From positions 186,001-250,000 of the forward strand of contig JAFAFE010000007.1 of NCBI GenBank assembly GCA_023423655.1: a DNA stretch of 64,000 bases, given 5' to 3'. The notes under the pieces are model-generated. The model had not been told where the DNA came from, did not search any database, and was given only the letters and a program-made list of their open reading frames with translations. Shown in pieces: positions 59,094-64,000 of this stretch. Position 1 is the first letter of the stretch, and every line of letters starts with the position of its first letter. The position numbers and the translations under genes are program-made. The stretch is from Pseudomonadota bacterium (GTDB lineage Bacteria > Pseudomonadota > Alphaproteobacteria > Sphingomonadales > Sphingomonadaceae).

Positions 59094-60319
59094 CTGACAC
59101 ACTCGCCTCCTCACCCGCGCCCAATAGCTTCCGCAACCAGCCTGATGCCGAAGGGCATTTCGGCGATTTTGGCGGGCGCTATGTCGCCGAAACCTTGATG
59201 CCGCTCATCCTCGACCTTGAGGAAGAATATAGAAAGGCAAAGCAAGACCCTGAATTTCACAAAGAAATGACAGGGTTGCTCAATCATTATGTCGGCCGCC
59301 CCTCACCGCTCTATTTTGCCGAGCGGATGACCGAAGCCTTGGGCGGCGCGAAAATCTATTTGAAGCGCGAAGATCTGAATCATACCGGCGCGCACAAGAT
59401 CAATAATTGCATCGGCCAGATTTTGCTCGCCCGCCGCATGGGCAAAGGGCGCATCATCGCCGAAACCGGCGCGGGCCAACATGGCGTTGCAACGGCGACT
59501 GTCGCCGCCCGCTTTGGCCTGCCCTGCACCATTTTCATGGGCGCGAAGGATGTCGAACGCCAGGCGCCCAATGTGTTCCGCATGAAATTATTGGGCGCCG
59601 AAGTCCATCCCGTCACCAGCGGCGCACAGACGCTCAAGGACGCGATGAACGAGGCGATGCGCCATTGGGTCGCCAATGTGCATGACACTTTCTACATTAT
59701 CGGAACCGCCGCTGGCCCGCACCCCTATCCCGAACTGGTGCGCGATTTCCAATCGGTCATCGGCACCGAAGCGCGCCAGCAAATCCTCGACCTTGAAGGC
59801 CGCCTTCCCGACCGCATCATTGCGCCGGTGGGCGGCGGGTCCAACGCCATCGGCCTGTTCCATGCGTTTCTCGACGATGCCGACGTTAAAATTATCGGCA
59901 TCGAAGCTGCGGGCGAAGGGCTGCAAGGCAAGCACGCCGCGAGTCTCACCGGCGGTTCGCCCGGCATCCTTCACGGCAACAAAACCTATTTGTTGCAGGA
60001 CGAAGATGGCCAGATTGACGAGGCGCACAGCATTTCGGCGGGGCTCGACTATCCCGGCATCGGCCCCGAACATGCCTGGCTCCATGAAGCAGGCCGCGTC
60101 AGCTATGAGCCAATCAGCGATGATGAGGCACTCGCCGCCTTCCACCGCTGCTGCGCGCTTGAAGGCATTATCCCTGCGCTCGAATCCGCGCATGCGCTTG
60201 CCGCTGCGGAAAAACATGCGCCTGCGATGGGCAAGGACGAGATATTGATCGTCAACCTGTCGGGCCGCGGCGACAAGGATGTCGGCACCGTCGCCGCCGC
60301 GATGGGAGAGACGCTTTGA
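59090..60319 (+). CDS. trpB: Tryptophan synthase beta chain
   Basis: PLP enzyme that joins indole and serine. The 409-residue protein has G-D-F-G-G-R-Y-V-A-E near 25-34, the PLP lysine Lys103 in L-N-H-T-G-A-H-K-I-N-N, and the glycine-rich phosphate loop V-G-G-G-S-N-A-I-G. It is separated from trpA by a small membrane gene that overlaps both. Confidence 0.98.
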   Translation: MTDTLASSPAPNSFRNQPDAEGHFGDFGGRYVAETLMPLILDLEEEYRKAKQDPEFHKEMTGLLNHYVGRPSPLYFAERMTEALGGAKIYLKREDLNHTGAHKINNCIGQILLARRMGKGRIIAETGAGQHGVATATVAARFGLPCTIFMGAKDVERQAPNVFRMKLLGAEVHPVTSGAQTLKDAMNEAMRHWVANVHDTFYIIGTAAGPHPYPELVRDFQSVIGTEARQQILDLEGRLPDRIIAPVGGGSNAIGLFHAFLDDADVKIIGIEAAGEGLQGKHAASLTGGSPGILHGNKTYLLQDEDGQIDEAHSISAGLDYPGIGPEHAWLHEAGRVSYEPISDDEALAAFHRCCALEGIIPALESAHALAAAEKHAPAMGKDEILIVNLSGRGDKDVGTVAAAMGETL

Positions 60320-60531
60320 GAGCAGCCCCCGGCACCCGGATGATCGTCCGTTGGCTGATCTGGTTTGACCTTTATCTGTTCGCGGGCATCGCCGGAATTG
60401 CGGCTATCCGCTGGCTGCGCGGAGAACCGATCACGCTTGACGCCTTTATCGACCGGATAGCGGTGCTGCTGGTCTTTGCCGGAATATTGACCGCCTTTCA
60501 GGTGACACGCGATTTGAGGACAATGCGATGA
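60316..60531 (+). CDS. Small membrane protein between trpB and trpA
   Basis: A 71-residue protein I do not recognise by function. It has two predicted helices (about 11-30 and 45-63) and a charged C terminus. It begins at TTG overlapping the trpB stop, with GGAGA six bases upstream, and its stop overlaps the trpA ATG (ATGA). The tight overlaps argue that it is really translated; an ATG at 60340 is an alternative start. Confidence 0.72.
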   Translation: MRAAPGTRMIVRWLIWFDLYLFAGIAGIAAIRWLRGEPITLDAFIDRIAVLLVFAGILTAFQVTRDLRTMR

Positions 60532-61337
60532 GCCGACTTGGCACTGCTTTTAAAAAAGCGCGCGATGAAGGGCGCGCGGCACTGGTGATTTTCGTGACCG
60601 GCGGCGATCCGACGCCGCAGGATACCGGCGCGATCCTTGATGCGCTTGTCGCGGGCGGAGCGGATGTGATTGAGCTTGGCATGCCGTTCACCGATCCGAT
60701 GGCCGATGGCCCTGCCATTCAGGCGGCCAATTTGCGCAGCCTTGGCGCAGGCACCACCACCACCGACATATTGTCGATCGCCAGCGATTTCCGCGCGCGG
60801 CATCCGCAAGTTCCGCTGGTCCTTATGGGCTATGCCAATCCGATGGTGCGGCGCGGTCCTGACTGGTTTGCCACCAACGCAAAAGCATCGGGGATAGACG
60901 GGGTCATCTGCGTCGATATTCCGCCCGAAGAAGATGCAGCACTTGGCCCTGCCCTGCGCGTGGCAGGCATCGACCTTATCCGTCTTGCAACGCCGACGAC
61001 CGACGAAGCGCGGCTTCCGACGGTCCTTAATGGCGCAGGCGGTTTTCTTTATTATGTGTCGGTGGCTGGCATTACCGGCCTGCAACAAGCAGCCCAAACC
61101 AGCATTGACGAAGCCGTCACCCGCCTCAAAGCCGCAACCGACCTTCCCGTCGCGGTCGGCTTTGGTATAAGAACGCCTGAACAGGCCGCCGCCATCGGCA
61201 AGGTTGCGGATGGCGTCGTTGTGGGTTCGGCCATCGTCGATATTATCGCAGAGCATGGCGCCGATGCCGCCCCCCGCGTTCAAAATTATGTCCGGAGCCT
61301 CGCTGACGCGCTCGCCCGGCAGGAGGAAAAAGCATGA
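60528..61337 (+). CDS. trpA: Tryptophan synthase alpha chain
   Basis: Splits indole-3-glycerol phosphate and channels indole to TrpB. The 269-residue barrel has the catalytic E-L-G-M-P-F-T-D-P-M-A-D-G-P near residues 48-61, and the phosphate-binding G-F-G-I-R-T-P-E near 213-220. The ATG overlaps the small membrane gene, and the stop overlaps accD. Confidence 0.97.
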   Translation: MSRLGTAFKKARDEGRAALVIFVTGGDPTPQDTGAILDALVAGGADVIELGMPFTDPMADGPAIQAANLRSLGAGTTTTDILSIASDFRARHPQVPLVLMGYANPMVRRGPDWFATNAKASGIDGVICVDIPPEEDAALGPALRVAGIDLIRLATPTTDEARLPTVLNGAGGFLYYVSVAGITGLQQAAQTSIDEAVTRLKAATDLPVAVGFGIRTPEQAAAIGKVADGVVVGSAIVDIIAEHGADAAPRVQNYVRSLADALARQEEKA

Positions 61338-62188
61338 GTTGGCTTGATAAGGTCAGAAACTCTATCCCGTTCATCGCCAAGCGTGAAACGCCGGACAATT
61401 TGTGGCACAAATGCAAAAGCTGTCACCAGATGGTGTTCATGAAAGAATGGGAAGATAATCTTAACGTCTGCCCGAAATGCGACCATCATGACCGTATCGG
61501 CCCCAAAACCCGCTTTGCCCAGATTTTCGATGATGGCCATTATGTGGTTCTTACAACGCCCAAAGTGGCGGAAGACCCTCTGAAATTCAAAGACACCAAA
61601 CGCTATACCGACCGCATCAAGGCCGCGCGCACCGCGACCGACGAACAGGATGCGCTCATCAATGCCGAGGGCAAGATTGACGGCCATAAAGCGGTTGTCG
61701 GCGTGCAGGATTTCGCGTTCATGGGCGGGTCGATGGGCATCGCGGTGGGCGCGGCCTTTGTGCAGGGCGTTGAAGCCGCCATATCCGCCAAAGCGCCCTA
61801 TATCATCTTCACCGCAGCGGGCGGTGCGCGAATGCAGGAGGGCATTTTGTCACTAATGCAAATGCCCAAATCGACCGTGGCGATCTCGCGCCTTCATGCA
61901 GCGGGCCTGCCCTATATTGTCGTGATGACCGATCCGACCACGGGCGGCGTGACCGCCAGCTATGCGATGCTGGGCGATGTGCAGATTGCCGAGCCCAATG
62001 CGCTGATCGGCTTTGCGGGGCAGCGCGTGATCGAAAATACGATCCGCGAAAAATTGCCCGAAGGCTTCCAGCGCGCCGAATATCTGCTCGACCACGGGAT
62101 GCTCGACATGGTGGTGGAGCGCAAGGATATGCGCGAAACCCTTGGCAAGCTTATCGACTATCTTGCGCCGGGCAAGAAAGCCGCCTGA
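61334..62188 (+). CDS. accD: Acetyl-CoA carboxylase carboxyltransferase subunit beta
   Basis: Carboxyltransferase half-site for malonyl-CoA synthesis. The N-terminal zinc ribbon C-x2-C...C-x2-C is seen in C-K-S-C (residues 31-34) and C-P-K-C (50-53). The crotonase-like core has G-G-S-M-G-I-A-V-G and A-A-G-G-A-R-M-Q-E-G. Length 284. The ATG overlaps trpA (ATGA); the accD-folC order after trpA is common. Confidence 0.97.
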   Translation: MSWLDKVRNSIPFIAKRETPDNLWHKCKSCHQMVFMKEWEDNLNVCPKCDHHDRIGPKTRFAQIFDDGHYVVLTTPKVAEDPLKFKDTKRYTDRIKAARTATDEQDALINAEGKIDGHKAVVGVQDFAFMGGSMGIAVGAAFVQGVEAAISAKAPYIIFTAAGGARMQEGILSLMQMPKSTVAISRLHAAGLPYIVVMTDPTTGGVTASYAMLGDVQIAEPNALIGFAGQRVIENTIREKLPEGFQRAEYLLDHGMLDMVVERKDMRETLGKLIDYLAPGKKAA

Positions 62189-62300
62189 TTTTCCTGTCAT
62201 CTCGCGAAAGCGGCAATCCGTCTCCCGCCCCTCGCGCCACTCCGCGCTTGTGGCAAGGGGGCGGATGAAACCCGATAAACAGGTTTGAGGAGAGGGACTT

Positions 62301-63620
62301 ATGGCGGACGGCGCCACATCCACCCATGCGGGCGTGCAAGCCCAGCTTGACCGGCTCGCCATGTTGTCGCCGGGGCGCGATGTGCTGGGCCTGTCGCGCA
62401 TATCGGCCCTGCTCGATGCGCTCGGTAATCCGGAGCGCCAATTGCCGCCGCAATTCCATATTGCGGGGACCAATGGCAAAGGCTCGACCTGCACCTTTCT
62501 GCGCGCGATGCTGGAGGCGCAAGGCTATCGCGTCCACCTGTTCACCAGCCCGCATCTGGTGCGCTATAATGAGCGCATCCGCGTCGCAGGGAGCTTGATC
62601 GAGGATGAGGCGCTGTCCGCGCTTTTGACCGAAGTGCTGGACGCGAGCGGCGACATCCAACCCAGCTTTTTTGAAGTCACCACCGCGGTCGCCATGCTCG
62701 CCTTTGCGCGTACGCCTGCCGATGCCTGCATCTTCGAGGTCGGACTGGGCGGGCGGTTGGATGCGACCAATATTCTCGCGCGCCCGTTGGTATGCGGCAT
62801 AGCAGGGCTTGCCATTGACCATAAGGAATTTCTTCTCGCGCCCGACCCAGACACGCCTTCCGACCCGTTCGCGCGCATCGCTTTTGAAAAAGCTGGGATC
62901 GCCAAGGCCGGGACGCCGCTGGTCACGCAAAACTATAGCCCGCCGATGGAGCAGGCCGTCGCAGACGCCGCCGCCAAAGCGGGGGCGCCGGTCGTCGCGC
63001 GGGGCAGCGACTGGTTTGCCGAAACAGCGGATGGCGCGCTCCAATATCGCGATGCCGCTTGCACATTGAGTTTGCCGCTGCCGATGCTGCCCGGCGCACA
63101 TCAGGCCGACAATGCGGCGCTGGCGGTCGCGATGCTGCGGTTTCAGGACAATCTGCCGGTCAGTGTCGATGCGATGGCGTCGGGGATCAAATCCGCGCGT
63201 TGGCCTGCCCGCTTGCAACGGCTCGGTGCGGGCCCATTGACCGCACACATGCCCGCCAGCGAAGTCTGGCTTGATGGCGGCCACAACCCCCATGCCGCGC
63301 GCGAAATCCGCCGCTTTCTGGAGGATAAAGGGTCGGTCACGCTGATTTTCGGCTTGCTGTCGAACAAGGAATTGGACGGCTATCTCGCCGAACTACGCGG
63401 GCTGCCCCTCCACATCATCGCCATCCCCGTCCCCGATCATATGAGCCATAACCCTGACCGTATCGCCAAAAGCGCGCAGGATTTCGGCTTTACGGTCCAA
63501 AGTGCCGCCAATGTCGAGGATGCCGCAAAGCTGGCCCGGCAAGCCCCTGTCATCCTCATCGCCGGCTCGCTCTATCTGGCTGGCGAAGTGTTGCGCCTTA
63601 ACGGGGAATGGCCTGTTTAA
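62301..63620 (+). CDS. folC: Bifunctional dihydrofolate/folylpolyglutamate synthase
   Basis: Adds glutamate to folates, and probably also makes dihydrofolate from dihydropteroate. The 439-residue Mur-ligase-like protein has the ATP loop G-T-N-G-K-G-S-T near residues 56-63 and H-L-F-T-S-P-H-L-V-R-Y-N-E-R near 80-93. D-G-G-H-N-P-H-A-A-R lies in the C-terminal half. GAGAGGGA precedes the ATG. It is 112 bases after accD. Confidence 0.96.
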   Translation: MADGATSTHAGVQAQLDRLAMLSPGRDVLGLSRISALLDALGNPERQLPPQFHIAGTNGKGSTCTFLRAMLEAQGYRVHLFTSPHLVRYNERIRVAGSLIEDEALSALLTEVLDASGDIQPSFFEVTTAVAMLAFARTPADACIFEVGLGGRLDATNILARPLVCGIAGLAIDHKEFLLAPDPDTPSDPFARIAFEKAGIAKAGTPLVTQNYSPPMEQAVADAAAKAGAPVVARGSDWFAETADGALQYRDAACTLSLPLPMLPGAHQADNAALAVAMLRFQDNLPVSVDAMASGIKSARWPARLQRLGAGPLTAHMPASEVWLDGGHNPHAAREIRRFLEDKGSVTLIFGLLSNKELDGYLAELRGLPLHIIAIPVPDHMSHNPDRIAKSAQDFGFTVQSAANVEDAAKLARQAPVILIAGSLYLAGEVLRLNGEWPV

Positions 63621-63639
63621 GCGCGCTTGGGGTCTGCCC

Positions 63640-64000
63640 CTAGCCGCCGATCCGTTTCAACTCGCGCCGCGCCCAATCGAGCATCGACTTGTCGTCCCCG
63701 ATTTGCACCGCATCCCATGAGCGCGTGGTTTTTTCGACCTCGCGCAACTGGTCGCGCGCTTTCAAATCCTCGCCCTGATCAATCAGCATGGCGGCATAGC
63801 GGCACCGCGCCTCTATCCCTGCATAGCGGTCAATTATATCTTCATAGAGCGAGGCTGCTTCATCCTTGCCACCCAGAAAATCGAGAATACGCGCTTTCAA
63901 CAAAGCGCGGCGGTCATTGTCAGCGACGATATTGACCGGCGACAAACTCTTTATCGCGGCCAGCGCCTCTTCGGCCCGCCCTGCTTCGAACAAGGCTTCG
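63640..64000 (-). CDS. TPR-type protein, C-terminal part
   Basis: The reading frame ends at 63640 and stays open to the right window edge, so only the last 120 residues are seen. The pattern A-L-F-E-A-G-R-A-E-E-A-L-A-A-I, then A-R-I-L-D-F-L-G-G-K-D-E-A-A and Y-A-A-M-L-I-D-Q-G is TPR-like, about three repeats. A TTG near 63993 is an internal leucine, not the start. The function is unknown; it is convergent with folC. Confidence 0.8.
   Translation of the reverse strand, partial: EALFEAGRAEEALAAIKSLSPVNIVADNDRRALLKARILDFLGGKDEAASLYEDIIDRYAGIEARCRYAAMLIDQGEDLKARDQLREVEKTTRSWDAVQIGDDKSMLDWARRELKRIGG

Overview
The window is about 64 kb of ordinary chromosome from an alphaproteobacterium, most likely a member of the Sphingomonadales (a Sphingopyxis/Sphingorhabdus-type genome). 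The reasons are gcrA, the paired b and b' subunits of ATP synthase, a short alphaproteobacterial nuoG, a DUF2842 gene, the tkt-gap-pgk-fda block, a secreted Cys-repeat protein typical of sphingomonads, and moderately high GC. I see no rRNA, CRISPR array, transposase, integrase or prophage.

Layout. 1-11,093 (minus strand) is a respiratory complex I operon, nuoA to nuoK, with three non-nuo genes between nuoD/E, nuoF/G and nuoH/I; the window cuts it in nuoK. 11,214-14,609 (minus) holds suhB, efp and two cell-wall enzymes. 14,699-20,629 (minus) is a central-carbon operon, tkt-gap-pgk-fda-thiE. 20,857-22,507 (plus) holds a small coiled-coil gene, zapA, a probable 6S RNA, 5-formyl-THF cyclo-ligase and a DUF2842 gene, followed by tRNA-Asp and an AI-2E-type permease on the minus strand.

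24,092-31,937 (plus) is the most unusual part: three secreted DUF11-like proteins followed by a 1702-residue protein with DUF11-like, carboxypeptidase-regulatory-like and Ig-like parts and a large C-terminal outer-membrane beta-barrel. Three of the four share an N-terminal motif, and two share a calcium-loop-like motif at the same position. It looks like a self-contained cell-surface system of unknown function.

32,152-35,811 (minus) encodes branched-chain 2-oxoacid dehydrogenase E1alpha, E1beta and E2, without E3. 35,974-38,469 has thyA, a stand-alone RadC-type JAB protein, tRNA-Pro, a diguanylate-cyclase remnant, tRNA-Ser and hspQ. 38,491-44,815 has an ABC-2 permease, gcrA, parE, a beta-lactamase-like serine hydrolase, a LysR regulator and apaG. 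44,833-48,065 (minus) has metZ, leuB and recO. katA (plus) and uvrC (minus) follow, then the ATP synthase Fo operon atpI-B-E-F'-F (minus, 52,026-54,660). radC, purB and a LapA-type gene lead into the tightly packed pyrF-trpF-trpB-orf-trpA-accD-folC run (57,773-63,620). A TPR-type gene runs off the right edge.

How the genes work together. Complex I and ATP synthase Fo are the energy-coupling modules. The tkt-gap-pgk-fda operon, the Bkd complex and thiE (thiamine for transketolase and E1) are central carbon metabolism. trpFBA, leuB, metZ, pyrF, purB, thyA, folC and the cyclo-ligase are amino-acid, nucleotide and one-carbon biosynthesis. recO, uvrC, radC, parE and gcrA serve genome maintenance and the cell cycle. 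Short palindromic repeats of several kinds sit between transcription units.
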